DNA of 64,000 nt from Delphinus delphis (Eukaryota > Chordata > Mammalia > Artiodactyla > Delphinidae): the NCBI RefSeq assembly GCF_949987515.2, contig NC_082701.1, positions 35,047,755 to 35,111,754 on the forward strand. The letters are read 5' to 3'. Shown piece by piece: positions 11,413 to 23,666 of the stretch (its first letter is position 1; each line of letters opens with the position of its first letter). The notes beneath the pieces were generated by a model that saw only the letters and a list, made by a program, of their open reading frames with translations, was not told the origin of the DNA and searched no databases. The translations under genes were made by a program, and so were the position numbers.

Positions 11413-11422
11413 AAAATTACAG

Positions 11423-12697
11423 ACCTGTGTTTTTCAATTATACAATCTACTCACCTCAGAACCATCTGAAGGTTTATTTTTTAAATTCTTATTTCTAGAC
11501 TCTAACTCACTTCTGCAGAATCAGTCTTTGAGATGAGTGAGAGTGAGTATGTGAGCATGTAAGAGGCTAGGTAAGTTTTGTCCTTAATAGGCTCGCTAAG
11601 TGATTTTGATGCATGCATATAGAATTTTAGAACCATGCTATAAACCAATTTAAGTAATGATTAGAGCAATACATATTCTATAAAATGTAAGAAAACCAAA
11701 TACAGAATAGAAACAGCTCTGAAAGAACACATAAAAACATAAACAATGATTATCTCTGGACAGTACTTTGAGAGATTCCCAAAAAACTCTAAGAAATCAT
11801 CCATGTTTTGCATGGAGTACAATATTAATATAATTCATAATTTTATTATTAGCCAGTCATAAGTTAAGACCTAGAAAATACATTTTTACATTGTTTTCTT
11901 GCACTTCAACAAACTGAAGTTATATAGGGGAGAAAAAATATTGGCATTGTGGACCTTAAAATATGCCACATATGATTTTATTCATTCCTATTTTGTAGAA
12001 CTAGAATCAATAATGATATATGTAAACTGAATTAAGTCAATTCTGTAGCAGGGGAATAACCAAAATGACTTTTAAATGCCTCTTCCAATTCCAATTTTAA
12101 AATTTTCCCATTATGTTTAAAATCAAATGAGAAATCTGTATATATTATTGTTCGGATTGATTTTTTTTGTAATGAAGTGAAACATTTTACATTCTCAAAT
12201 GCTATGAAGTACTGTGAAATAACTATGCTGAACATTTCCCTGATCAATAATTTCAAATTCTGCTTTATGTGTCTCCAATGTAGATTTTATGTGTGAATAT
12301 GCTTATAGAGTTTGATGATTCAGACAATAGCTGAAGCTGTTATAAGAATTGTTAATGTTCTCTAAAGTATCTGAAACATGTCATTTTACATCAACTGGGT
12401 ATAAGTTAGACAAAATTGTATTCACTTTTCTTATTACCCCATTATTCTTTGTTAAATGAGTAGCATATTTTATTGAAACATTTGCACACTTTGCTAATAG
12501 ACTTGCATATAAACTTCCCCTTTCTAGCAGATTATAATCACCTGTTGTGATTAACCTAGTTTGTGAATTGTCATCTTTACAATAAGGACTAAAAAAGCTT
12601 GTAATTGGGGTGGGGTCAGTGGAGCATGCAGGATTGGGGGATAAAGGATATATTTGTTCTAAAATCACAAAGATGTTTGGAATATTATAAAGGGTAG
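11423..12697. other. Unique AT-rich sequence, no gene seen
   Basis: No recognisable exon or repeat. The small minus-strand open frames at 12,032-12,256 and 12,381-12,794 are low-complexity AT-rich translations; the second runs into the neighbouring SINE. Confidence 0.6.
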
Positions 12698-12709
12698 AAA
12701 AAATTATCA

Positions 12710-12991
12710 GGGCTTCCCTGATGGCGCAGTGGTTGAGAATCTGCCTACCAATGTAGGGGACGCGGGTTCGAGCCCTGGTCTGGGAGGATCCCACATGCCA
12801 CGGAGCAACTGGGCCCGTGAGCCACAGCTACTGAGTCTGCGCGTCTGGAGCTTGTGTTCCGCAACACGAGAGGCCGCGACAATGAGAGGCCCACGCACTG
12901 CGATGAAGAGTGGTCCCCGCTCGCCGCAACTAGAGAAAGCCCTCACACAGAAATGAAAACCCAACACAGCCTAAATAAATAAATTAATTAA
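12710..12991 (+). mobile_element. CHR-type SINE, intermediate length
   Basis: It starts 'gggcttccctgatggcgca', has a B-box-like 'gggttcgagcc', and carries the tail-side segment 'gctcgccgcaactagagaaa' that the short form lacks. It ends in AAAT repeats. The 12-bp target-site duplication 'aaaaaattatca' is at 12,698-12,709 and 12,992-13,003. Confidence 0.95.
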
Positions 12992-13003
12992 AAAAAATTA
13001 TCA

Positions 13004-13565
13004 ATATCACTTTGACGAGAAAAATGGCTTGTTGGTATTACAATTCCTTATAAGAATGATTATGTTGGCAATTGTAAATAAGAAAATGAGGACATGAAGG
13101 GTTGTGAAAAAAAAGGATTTGTATTGCCTTAGGAAATAGGAAGAGACATTATTTTAGGAAGAGGCTGTGGGTGTAAGAGAGATGAAAATGACAATGCTAA
13201 GTAAGATTGCTCTAAAGGGCATGACTTGGTATTATCTTTATGAGCAGAGACAAGGTTACATAACTCTGTATATTGGTGAAAGATCTGCAGAAAATGTCTC
13301 TAGAGTGTACATGGGCTTCCTCCCTATTACACTGGGCTGAGTGTGTTTATATGTGTAATTCTCTCCTTTCCTTCTCTCAAATATCCAACACAGTCTTCAT
13401 CTAAAGTGCCGTGAAGCCACTGAGGAGAGGCAAATATCAACACAGCCAGTGAGGATTGACTAATAATATGCTCATCTAATGAGATGGTAAATGCCAGTGT
13501 ATTAGAGTTACATGTATGGCATCATTTAAATTAATAGATTAGCAGTAGTCAGGAAGGTGTAAATT
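13004..13565. other. Unique sequence, nothing recognised
   Basis: AT-rich sequence between a SINE and a MIR, with no open frame or repeat I can support. Confidence 0.55.
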
Positions 13566-13725
13566 ACTATAAACCAGGCATTTTACATAAATTTTCTCTG
13601 ATTCTTATAACAATGCTAAAATGTAAGAATTATTTTCCAAATTTTATAGACATGATCAGGGAGGCTAAGTAACCTGCTTAAGGTCACACAGACAATAAGT
13701 GGTAGGATTCAAATCCATATCTGTA
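13566..13725 (+). mobile_element. MIR SINE, ancient
   Basis: It matches the MIR order: 'ccaggcattttacataaatt', then 'aacaatgctaaaatgtaag', then 'ggctaagtaacctgcttaag', then 'gtcacacagacaataagtgg' and a 'ggattcaaatccat' end. It is diverged, as expected for a mammal-wide SINE. Confidence 0.8.
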
Positions 13726-15389
13726 TTTTATCAACATCTACATGTGTTCCATTTCTCCACACTGGCTCACCACATTAAGTAAATTATTCCACCAATCACA
13801 TATTTAGTATTTAAGCTTCTTGGTATTTAATAAACTTATCAAGTGACTGTAATATCATTCAATTCTAATATAACAGCTGTTATATATTTCAGCATCTGAA
13901 ATGAACTGCCACAGAATTATTAGCAGTCATTTAAAGCAATGCATTTCAAAATATATAATAGATTGCTTATAATTCAAAATAATGCTTTCCATTAAAAGAC
14001 TATTATAGGCAATGAAAATAATCAACATTGGTCTTTTGAAGCTAACATGCATAAATATAAAATAAACATCATAAGACCACTGTCAGATGGAGAATACAAT
14101 TTTAGTGAATATAATTGAAAAACAGAGCAATGTCCAAGCCACATATGATCTTGTAAATCAATGAATTTCATGATTTTCCTAATTTTTTAACCACATGCAT
14201 ATAGTCAATCACACATGTCACAATCCTGATTTTCAAAGGTAACCCATTTCCATCTATACTATCAAGCCCAAATCTTGAAAATTAGGATTAGGCCTTCATT
14301 AATCCTCAATTCACATGTGAGAATGTAAATACTTTGTTTTTCTCATGTTACCATATATGTCTAGGCATTAAACCAGTTGAGCTGAGGGTATGTGTGAAAT
14401 TGGTTAAGTTATGAAAAGGAATGATACCCCAGATATCTGGCTTCAAGAAAAGTTTTGAATTTGTTTTAATCATCTGTTTTCCTGATTATAATTATTATAT
14501 TATTTATAAAAAATAAGAAAAAAAACAAAACAGAAAATAAAAATAATCTATAATCCTATTCCCAAAGATAGTTTTCCATGTGATGTTTTTCATTTATGCA
14601 TCTCAATGCACAATGCTGCTTTTATAGATAATATGCAATAACATTGTTCTAAAATCATTGTCTCAAAATTACAAAAGATTAAATGATGGAATTGGATCTC
14701 AGAGTCAGTGGAGGTGGAAACAACTGGATAGATGTAGGTTTATTGTGGGAGTAGAAAGGCAAAATTTACTAGTGACTTGGAGGATAAGGGAAAAAAAAAT
14801 CAATCTAGTATAAACCTCAGGTTTCTGCTTTAACCAAAGTATGTTTATGGTACTATCACTTACCAGGAAGGGGAAGTCTGAATTAAGTGGTAAAAAGTAG
14901 GTGCTAGAATAGAAATTTAGAAATCAGATCTAAAAGTTGAAAGGTAGAAAGTAGGAAATAAGAGTTTAGGACTCAGAGAAGAGAAATAGGTTCAAGATGT
15001 AAATTTGGTAGTCATCTGTATTTGGATGGCATGAAATTGTGAAAAATAAATGGTATTAACTTGGGTAAGAATGTAGAGAAAAGAAGAAGTGAAATTTGCA
15101 AAAAAAAAAAATTGAGAAAGATGGGCTGGTGAAAAAGAATAAAAGTTGGAAGCAAGTATTTTCATTGAAGCAAGGAAAGGAGTGTTTCAAGAAGGAATAA
15201 TAGAAGACCAAAGCCTTTGAATATTGTCCATTACTCATGTGAAGGAGAACAGAGTAGTCCTGATCAGACTTAACAACACAGTGCTTGTAATTAACGTTCC
15301 AGTACAAGCAGTCTCAGTGTGGTGGACACTATATTGGTGTGACTGAAGAATGAATGAGCAATTTGAATTTTAGCCATATTGTAAACTAG
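13726..15389. other. Unique AT-rich sequence, no gene seen
   Basis: No exon or recent repeat recognised. A small minus-strand open frame at 15,056-15,307 is Phe/Ser-rich and looks like chance. Confidence 0.55.
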
Positions 15390-15960
15390 ATAACCCAAAA
15401 ATATTCCTTCTTCTGAGGGCTATGAAGGAAAGCCTTCAGCTACAGGTGGGAGTGAGGGCCCTGCTACACGGGGTGCTCTGGTCCTGGCTTGGGGTGTGTA
15501 CAGCAGCTTAGTCTCCATGCAGCTCCATCAACTAAGGTCAGTAATGGTGAAGATTGCAGGGATCTTCAGTCAAGGCTGTGGAAAAGGACTGTTGGGCTTG
15601 TTAGTGGCAAAGGCTGCTGGGGTCCTCCTGATCTCTTTTTCTCCCATGGGAAAATTCATAGCTGAGGGACTCCCTCTGTACACCTGGACTGGTTCACAGA
15701 CACACTAGTGGTGGTTGTGGCATGAGTGTCTGATGCACAGACATCCATGGAGTGGCCACGGAGTCAGGGTTTAGAGTGAGGATGGATACCTGTGGAGCAG
15801 TTGCAGAGTCGCAGTCTGGATCTCAGGTGTACATGGAGCTACAGTGGCTCTGGGGGCTAGGGTGTGGCTGCTGTCACTACAGTGGTGACTCCACTGACCT
15901 ACAGAGGCACTCGGGAGCTGCTGTGGAGCCTGAGTCTGCAGAGCATGTGTGCCCATCTTA
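15390..15960. other. GC-rich patch of unknown origin
   Basis: About 570 bp is clearly richer in G and C than the flanks and contains many 'gctgtgg/gctctgg/tgcagag' words. It has short open frames on both strands (15,496-15,708, 15,752-15,961, and minus 15,771-15,956). I see no LTR ends, no poly(A) tail and no flanking duplication. It may be an old LTR or L1 5' UTR remnant, or unique DNA. No function can be assigned. Confidence 0.4.
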
Positions 15961-16079
15961 AGATTTTTAAAATCATATCTGTAAAATTTCTGTTATGTAA
16001 TATACCAATTTTGAGGACTAAGAATGATATGGACATTAATCTGTCTTCCAAGCTATTTGATTTAGTTTCATATTCATGA

Positions 16080-16627
16080 ATTATCTGTGATTTTTTAAAT
16101 TCTTACTGTTCTGGTCTGATTTTGGTTTCAAGTTTACAGTGGCCTCATGTTAGACAATCATCTCATTTTCTATTACATAGATGATGTATACATTGAAATG
16201 ATCTGTCTCTTTAACGTTTCTTAAAAATAGAAACTACTTGTAAAATTCTCAGTGAGATGTTACTTTTGTAAAAGTATTTTTGACTTTTTATTACTTCAGG
16301 CTTTATATTTATTCTGCCTCTATATTTCTTCTTGAATTAGTTACAGGAAGTAAAATTTTCTAGGAATTCATACATTTTTATCTAATTTTTAGAACTTAAG
16401 TGTAAAAGTTGTTTTTTGTGGTAACATATTATCTTTCTAATCATCGGCATGTTTCTAGTTATGTCCTCTTTCTCATTATTTATGTACTTATTATACTCCA
16501 CTTTTATTCTTAATAAATTTTACCACTGTTTCACTTATTTTGTTAGTCTTTCAAATAACCACTTTTTAACTTTGTTCATTCTCTCTATTACATACTCTTT
16601 TTGTTTTCTTCAGTTTTGCTCAAAATT
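16080..16627 (-). mobile_element. Ancient LINE (L1-like) ORF2 relic, part 1
   Basis: Read on the minus strand, the segment resembles very diverged L1 ORF2. On the plus strand it reads with typical inverted-L1 phrases such as 'tcttaataaattttaccac' and 'caaataaccactttttaac'. It breaks at 16,627 and appears to resume at 20,388, so it is the target of the insertion between. No open frame survives. Confidence 0.5.
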
Positions 16628-16644
16628 TTAATATCATTACTTTT
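16628..16644. repeat. Target-site duplication, left copy
   Basis: 'ttaatatcattactttt' (17 bp) is identical to 20,371-20,387. The two copies bracket the L1, the SINE piece and the unique flank between them. On the insertion strand the junction reads TC/AAAAG, compatible with L1 endonuclease preference. Confidence 0.85.
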
Positions 16645-16730
16645 TTTTTGCAGTAGTTTGTTACCCAGCATTATTACAGCAAAAGATGACTAATACCAAG
16701 GTGAAAGATATTAACTTTATATATTCTTTT
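16645..16730 (-). other. Candidate 3'-transduced unique flank with terminal poly(A)
   Basis: On the minus strand this is about 80 bp of non-repeat sequence ending in a run of A (plus-strand T-run 16,641-16,649) that abuts the duplicated target. It lies downstream of the L1 and SINE piece in the same orientation. This is expected if the source L1 transcript read through its own signal and was polyadenylated in flanking DNA. Confidence 0.7.
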
Positions 16731-16994
16731 TAAATTATTTATTTATTTATTTATTTTTGGCTGCGTTGGGTCTTCATTGCTGCGTGTGGACTTTCTCTAG
16801 TTGCAACGAGTGAGGGCTACTCTTGGTTGCGGTGCGTGGGCTTCTCATTGCAGTAGCTTCTCTTGTTGTGAAGCACGGACTCTAGAGCACTGGCTCAGTA
16901 GTTGTGGCGCACGGGCTTAGTTGCTCCGCGACATGTGGGATCATCCTGGACCAGGGATTGAACCCATGTCCTCCACACTGGCAGGCAGATTCTT
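16731..16994 (-). mobile_element. CHR-type SINE lacking its first ~27 bp, probably transduced
   Basis: On the minus strand it starts 'aagaatctgcctgcc', runs through the SINE body and ends in an (AAAT)n tail. The missing head ('gggcttccctgg...gtggtt') is not at the far side of the L1 (20,371 onward). A resident SINE simply split by this L1 is therefore excluded. The break falls at TT/AAGA of the SINE, a good L1 endonuclease site, which suggests the source L1 had inserted into a SINE there. Confidence 0.8.
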
Positions 16995-17128
16995 TTGTTT
17001 GTTTGTTTGTTTTTTAACATCTTTATTGGAGTATAATTGCTTTACAGTGGTATGTTAGTTTCAGCTTCACAACAAAATGAATCAGTTATATGTATACATA
17101 TGTTCCCATATCTCTTCCCGCTTGCGTC

Positions 17129-17163
17129 TCCCTCCCTCCCATCCTCCCTGTCCCACCCCTCCA
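17129..17163 (-). other. G-quadruplex-type motif in L1-B 3' UTR
   Basis: C-rich on the plus strand (CCC-T-CCC-T-CCC-ATCCTCCC-TGT-CCC-A-CCCC), hence G-rich on the L1 sense strand. It sits at the same 3' UTR position as the tract at 7,516-7,545. Confidence 0.65.
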
Positions 17164-17377
17164 GGCGGTCACAAAGCACCGACCTGATATCCCTGTGCTA
17201 TGCAGCTGCTTCCCACTAGCTATCTACCTTACGTTTCGTAGTGTATATATGCCCATGCCTCTCTCTCGCTTTCTCACAGTTTACCCTTCCCCCTCCCCAT
17301 ATCCTCAAGTCTATTCTCTAGTAAGTCTGTGTCTTTATTCTTGTTTCGCCCCTAGGTTCTTCATGACATTTTTTTTC

Positions 17378-20370
17378 TTAAATTCCATATATATGTGTTA
17401 GCACACGGTATTTGTCTCTCTCTTTCTGACTTACTTCACTCTGTATGACAGACTCTAGGTCTATCCACCTCATTACAAATAGCTCAATTTCGTTTCTTTT
17501 TATGGTTGAGTAATATTCCATTGTATATATGTGCCACATCTTCTTTATCCATTCATCCGATGATGGACACTTAGGTTGTTTCCATCTCCGGGCTATTGTA
17601 AATAGAGCTGCAATGAACATTTTGGTACATGAGTCTTTTTGATTTATAGTTTTCTCAGGGTATATGCCTAGTAGTGGGATTGCTGGGTTATATGGTAGTT
17701 CTATTTGTAGTTTTTTTAAGGAAACTCCATACTGTTCTCCACAGTGGTTGTATCAATTTACATTCCCACCAACGGTGTAAGAGGGTTCCTTTTTCTCCAC
17801 ACCCTCTCCAGCATTTATTGTTTCTAGATTTTTTGATGATGGCCATTCTGACTGGTGTGAGATGATATCTCATTGTAGTTTTGATTTGCATTTCTCTAAT
17901 GATTAGTGATGTTGAGCATTCTTTCATGTGTTTGTTGGCAGTCTGTATATCTTCTTTGGAGAAATGTCTATTTAGGTCTTCTGCCCATTTTTGGATTGGG
18001 TTGTTTGTTTTTTTTGTTATTAAGCTGCATGAACTACTTATAAATATTGGAGATTAATCCTTTGTCAGTTTCTTCATTTGCAAATATTTTCTCCCATTCT
18101 GAGGGTTGTCTTTTGGTCTTGTTTATAGTTTCCTTTGCTGTGTAAAAGTTTTAAGTTTCATTAGGTCCCATTTGTTTATTTTTGTTTTTATTTCCATTTC
18201 TCTAGGAGGTGGGTCAAAAAGGACCTTGCTGTGATTTATGTCATAGAGTGTTCTTCCTATGTTTTCTTCTAAGAGTTTGATAGTTTCTGGCCTTACATTT
18301 CGGTCTTTAATCCATTTTGAGCTTACTTTTGTGTATGTGCATGTTAGAGTGATCTAATCTCATACTTTTACATGTACCTGTCCAGTTTCCCCAGCATCAC
18401 TTATTGAAGAGGCTGTCTTTTCTCCACTGTACATTCCTGCCTCCTTTATCAAAGATAAGGTGACCATATGTGGGTGGGTTTATCTCTGGGCTTTCTATCC
18501 TGTTCCATTGATCTATATTTCTGTTTTTGTGCCAGTACCATACTGTCTTGATTATTGTAGCTTTGTAGTATAGTCTGAAGTCAGGAAGCCTGATTCCTCC
18601 AGCTCCATTTTTCGTTCTCAACATTGCTTTGGCTATTCATGGTCTTTCGTGTTTCCATACAAATTGTGAAATTTTTTGTTCTAGTTCTGTGAAAAATGCC
18701 ATTGGTAGTTTGATAGGGATTGCATTGAATCTGTAGATTGCTTTGGGTAGTAGAGTCATTTCACAATGTTGATTCTTCCAATCCAAGAACATGGTATATC
18801 TCTCCATCTATTTGTATCATCTTTAATTTCTTTCATCACTGTCTTATAATTTTTTGCATACAGATCTTTTGTCCCCATAGGTAGGTTTAGTCCTAGATAT
18901 TTTATTCTTTTTGTTGCAATGGTAAATGGGACAGTTTTCTTGATTTCACTTTCAGATTTTTCATCCTTAGTGTATAGGAATGCCAGATATTTCTGTGCAT
19001 TAATTTTGTATTCTGCTACTTTACCAAATTCATTGATCAGCTCTAGTAGATTTCTGGTAGCATCTTTAGGATTCTCTATGTATAGTATCAGGTCATCTGC
19101 AAATAGTGACAGCTTTACTTCTTCTGTTCCAATTTGGATTCCTTTTATTTCCTTTTCTTCTCTGATTGCTGTGGCTAAAACTTCCAAAACTATGTTGAAT
19201 AAGAGTGGTGAGAGTGGACAACCTTGTCTTGCTCCTGATCTTAGTGGAACTGCTTTCAGTTTTTCATCATTGAGGACAATGTTGGCTGTGGTTTTTTCAT
19301 ATATGGCCTTTATTATGTTGAGGAAAGTTCTTTCTATGCCTACTTTCTACAGGGTTTTTATCATAAATGGGTGTTGAATTTTGTCAAAACCTTTCTCTGC
19401 ATCTATTGAGATGATCATATGGTTTTTCTCCTTCAATTTGTTAATATGGTGTATCACGTTGATTGATTTGAGTATATTGAAGAATCCTTGCATTCCTGGA
19501 ATAAACCCCACTTGATCATGGTGTATGATCCGTTTAATGTGCTGTTGGATTCTGTTTTCTAGTATTTTGTTGAGGATTTTTGCATCTATGTTCATCAGTG
19601 ATATTGGCCTGTAGTTTTCTTTCTTTGTGACATCCTTGTCTGGTTTTGGTATCAGGGTGATGGTGGCCTCGTAGAAGGAATTTGGGAGTGTTCCTCCCTC
19701 TGCTATATTTTGGAAGAGTTTGAGAAGGAAAGGTGTTAGCTCTTCTCTAAATGTTTGATAGAATTCGCCTGTGAAGCCATCTGGTCCTGGGCGTTTGTTT
19801 GTTATAAGATTTTTAATGACAGTTTCAATTTCAGTGCTTGTGATTGGTCTGTTCATATTTTCTATTTCTTCCTGATTCAGTCTTGGCAGGTTGTGCCTTT
19901 CTAAGAATTTCTCCATTTCTTCCAGGTTGTCCATTTTATTCGCATAGAGTTGCTTGTAGTAATCTCTCATGATCTTTTGTATTTCTGCAGTGTCAGTTGT
20001 TACTTCTCCTTTTTCATTTCTAATTCTATTGATTTGAGTCATCTCCCTTTTTTTCTTGATGAGTCTGGCTAATGGTTTATCAATTTTGTTTATCTTCTCA
20101 AAGAACCAGCTTTTAGCTTTATCGATCTTTGCTATTGTTTCCTTCATTTCTTTTCCATTCATTTCTGATATTATTTTTATGATTTCTTTCCTTCTGCTAA
20201 CTTTGGGGTGATTTTGTTCTTCTTTCTCTAATTGCTTTGGGTGCAAGGTTAGGTTGTTTATTCGAGATGTTTCCTGTTTCTTAAGGTAGCATTGTATTGC
20301 TATAAACTTCCCTCTTAGGAATGCTTTTGCTGCATCCCATAGATTTTGAGTCGTCATGTCTCCATTGTCA
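17378..20370 (-). pseudogene. L1-B ORF2 remnant (RT and C-terminal parts)
   Basis: The copy lacks the endonuclease domain by 5' truncation. It retains the linker, the RT core ('[11 protein letters not shown]', '[15 protein letters not shown]') and the FADD motif ('[10 protein letters not shown]', within minus 19,187-18,756). The C-terminal end is 'KYRVLTHIYGI'. The main frame stops at 19,347 by a CAG-to-TAG change relative to L1-A ('ctgcag' versus 'ctgtag'). Further breaks separate the open pieces at 18,624-18,397, 17,927-17,688 and 17,620-17,378. Residues upstream of 20,370 in the open frame are flanking DNA, not ORF2. Confidence 0.92.
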
Positions 20371-20387
20371 TTAATATCATTACTTTT
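20371..20387. repeat. Target-site duplication, right copy
   Basis: Identical 17 bp to 16,628-16,644. It directly follows the 5' truncation point of L1-B. Confidence 0.85.
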
Positions 20388-21310
20388 GATTTCTGTAGGT
20401 TTATTCTGTATTTTTCCTAAAATGTCAGTCCAGACATTTAGCTTATTCGTTTTCTGTGTTCTTTTTAAATATGAACATTTCATGCTATGAATTTCCTTCT
20501 AAGCTACACTTCATTACATATCATGATTAGTTCATTTACCTAGAAATGATAAGTAGTATTTTTAAAATATAGCTTTGCTAGTAAATAATTCCAGGTTGAT
20601 AGTGACTTTCACTTGTAAATTTGAAGATTGGTTTCTATTGCCTATTTGTTTCTTTTTGCTATTAAGAAGTCAGTTGACAGTCTAATTGTCATTGCTTTGT
20701 AGGTGATCTGATTTTTTTGTTATTTGTCCCTCTTTCTCTCTGGCTTCAGGTTTAGATTTTTCCATTCATCTCTGATGCTTTGCATTTTTAATGACATATT
20801 TTTTGAAATGATATTTTTCTATGTATTTTGTTTATCTTATATTAGGGTCTTATTATATATATATTATATATACATAATATATATTATATATGTATATTTT
20901 TTCTTGTTGTGGTTAAAGTACTTCACTAGTTTTAAACAAATAAAGTAAAACTCAACATCTCTTTGTATATTCTAAGACTGCATGATGATTAGAACTTTTG
21001 TTCTGCATCTTTTACATTTATTTTTATATTTTACATCTTCTTGACTAATGTATTCCTAGTAGTAATTCTCTGTAGTCTAGTTCACTGATTCTCTGTTTAG
21101 CTTAACTTATCTGTTGTTAACCCATCCATTTATTGTTTCATATTAATAATCATATTTTCTTCCAAAAGTTGTATTTGATAATTTTTCAAATATCTTTGTT
21201 CATTAATTGTAGACTCTTGCTGCTTCATCAATTTTGGTATTTCTCCTATCATATTGCAAAGAACTCTGAAACCATTTATTTTATATTTTAATCTGAAATC
21301 TGTTGTATTT
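20388..21310 (-). mobile_element. Ancient LINE relic, part 2
   Basis: The diverged L1-like text resumes here: 'tgaacatttcatgctatgaa' and 'aatttccttctaagctac' are phrases of inverted ancient L1 ORF2. Further right, 'gtcattgctttgtaggtgat' resembles the upstream part of old L1/HAL1-type elements. It contains a TA-rich run (about 20,855-20,898). Exact family and right boundary are uncertain. Confidence 0.45.
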
Positions 21311-21402
21311 TAAATGAGTTTGTATCCTGAGTCTCAGTATACTTATTTTCCTGCTGAACCTCACTCACTCTTTTCCTTATTTTTTCCTAATTTTTTTTTT
21401 CA

Positions 21403-21601
21403 TTTTTTTGAGATAGGCAGGCCTCTCACTGTTGTGGCCTTTCCCGTTGCGGAGCACAGGCTCCAGACGCACAGGCTCAGCAGCCATGGCTCACGGACCC
21501 AGCCACTCCACGGCACACGGGATCCTCCTGGACTGGGGCACAATCCCGTGTCCCCTACATTGGCAGGCAGACTCTCAACCACTGCACCACCAGGGAAGCC
21601 C
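21403..21601 (-). mobile_element. CHR-type SINE (short form)
   Basis: On the minus strand it starts 'gggcttccctggtggtgca' at 21,601 and ends in an A-rich tail (T-rich on plus at 21,391-21,409). The flanks 'cctaattttttt' and 'cctatattttttt' are an imperfect candidate duplication. Confidence 0.92.
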
Positions 21602-23635
21602 CCTATATTTTTTTAAATTTGTTAGTGCAAATTTAGTTCATTAAAACTCATGGGAATCCTTGCGGCCTAAATGATGTTCTTAACTCTTTGCTTCTTCTAG
21701 GATTCATGGTGCTGCTACTAAAGTGGGGGCTATTTTAGTGCCCATTTAATTTCCCCAGTTTAGTGGAAGAAGAGAAGTTTTAAGTACAGTTGTCCCATTT
21801 TGCCACTGACTTACAGCTCAGTCTTTGAATAACAGTAGGTATTATATAAATATTTTCCCTCAAGATTACCTAACTGTGTGTTTTTACTGCTCCCTGCTCA
21901 GATACCATTCCCCAGCCCTTTGGGGAAGGAAGGTTGATAATTTACTTCTTGCAAGCTGTAATATGTAATAAAACTATGCTTCATATAGGGTCTAATTCCA
22001 CATTTGAAGTGAAAAAGACATTAAGAGTGCCATATAATCAGAAGTACCAAAACTTTTTTTTAAATTATTCACTTTCTAGAAAATCCATTCTCTTTTATTA
22101 ATATACCTTACTTAATATGACTATTTAGATTACACCATTCTTTTCCAAATCTTAAATAAGTCACAAGATGTCTTAAGTTTTAGATGTAGAATTTGTTTCA
22201 AAGATGTTTTAGTTGGTATTTCAGCTATGAGACCATAGAAATCTTTTCTTTTAAACCTTGTTTACTGATACCAAAAGTTTTTTTTAATCATATTTCAATT
22301 AATTAGTTTTATATTGTCTTTGACTAAGGCAAATTGATTTTTATTAAGGCAATATAAATAGTTGTAACTTTTTGTTCTTTACCATGTTAAAATTATTGAA
22401 ACAGTAGAAAATTAGACTTTATGGTTGGGTGTTATGTGTTAAAGGGCAATGGAGGACTTAAATTAAATATCATATAAAATATAGACTGTCATTTCTTCAG
22501 TTCAGTGACCATGGATTTGTTGGTATAAAATTTCATGGAGATATATATTTTGTAGATTTTATATTTCCTTTTAAAGTCTTCTTGATAAATTTGAAAGCAT
22601 GCATTAGCTCCTATAGAGAACAAAATCAATGTAGACAACATGTTTATAACATCTGATAATAGACTGATATGCTGGTACTCCATCATTCTTTTATCTCATT
22701 CTACCTTTGAGGAAAATAAACTGTCTTGGGTGCTGAAATACTTGATCATGGCTAAATTTGCTTTTCTGGTTCTGTAAAATATGCAGCACTTATACTGTGC
22801 CTATGACTAAGTATTTGTGCACTGAAGATAAAAAGAACATGCCCAAAATACTTGAATTGAGTAAAGTACATAGATTTTTAGAGATTTTAGGCTCATTAAA
22901 CTTCCAAGATTTGTGGGGTTTTTTTCTTTCTTTTTGAGCACTTTCTCATTGTTAACCCCATCATTTAATACAATTTGAGACTGTAAGAGAAGAATTTGAC
23001 TGACATCAGGATGACTTCCATTTTTCTCTCACTGATATTAAGATTTTGAGTCATGACATAAAATGTAGCTGCTTTTAGAATTTTCCTTTAGATAAAATAC
23101 CAGGGAAGAATGTCTCAATCACACAGAAACCATTCATTATTCTGTAAAGCAAGCATAACCAGCAACTGTTTCTAATGTGACTTCATAGACAGCATTTTGT
23201 TTTTCCATATCCAGGATATCATGAAAAAGAAAAAAAAATGCCTTAAGTATTTAACACTTAAACAATATTTAAATTGAAAGCTCTAATGTGTTTCTAAATT
23301 ATTATTCATCCTAAGAAAATTAAGAAGGAGTTTGGAATCATAAGAAGTCCTTAAAAATCCATGAAAACTGAGGGAATGAATTTTAAGAGATTACTCAAGA
23401 CAGTTGATTTATATTTTCAAGATACATAGTTGCTTAAAACACTTACCAGTTACTAAGTAGAGGTCTTTCCTTAGATATAATAGATTTTCATGTGGAATAT
23501 TTCTTTGAATACAAATAATTTGTATGCTGAAATTCTAAAAGGCAGTATACACGAAATGGTCATTTCTTCCATAAATTAGTTTACCCTATTAATTTGTTTA
23601 GAATAATTCTTATTCCTAAGATAAGGGTGAAAGCA

Positions 23636-23662
<27 letters not shown>
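23636..23662 (+). repeat. (GT)n microsatellite
   Basis: About a dozen uninterrupted GT units, followed by a partial echo ('aaaagcatgtgtg') of the sequence just before the repeat. Confidence 0.9.

Positions 23663-23666
<4 letters not shown>

Larger units (their letters stand above)
17016..20370 (-). mobile_element. 5'-truncated L1 (L1-B), with probable 3' transduction
   Basis: On the minus strand this is an L1 beginning inside ORF2 (just after the endonuclease domain) and ending at the canonical 3' end 'ccaataaagatgtt'-like sequence, followed by an A-rich (CAAA)n linker (16,995-17,015). The 17-bp duplications lie outside the SINE and flank rather than next to the L1 tail, so the integrated cDNA extended past the L1 end. 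It is closely related to L1-A and L1-C. Confidence 0.95.

Noticed and set aside
16731..17015. Reading the SINE as a resident element split by L1-B
   Set aside because: The SINE head would have to lie at 20,371 onward, and it does not. The direct repeats lie outside the SINE and unique flank.
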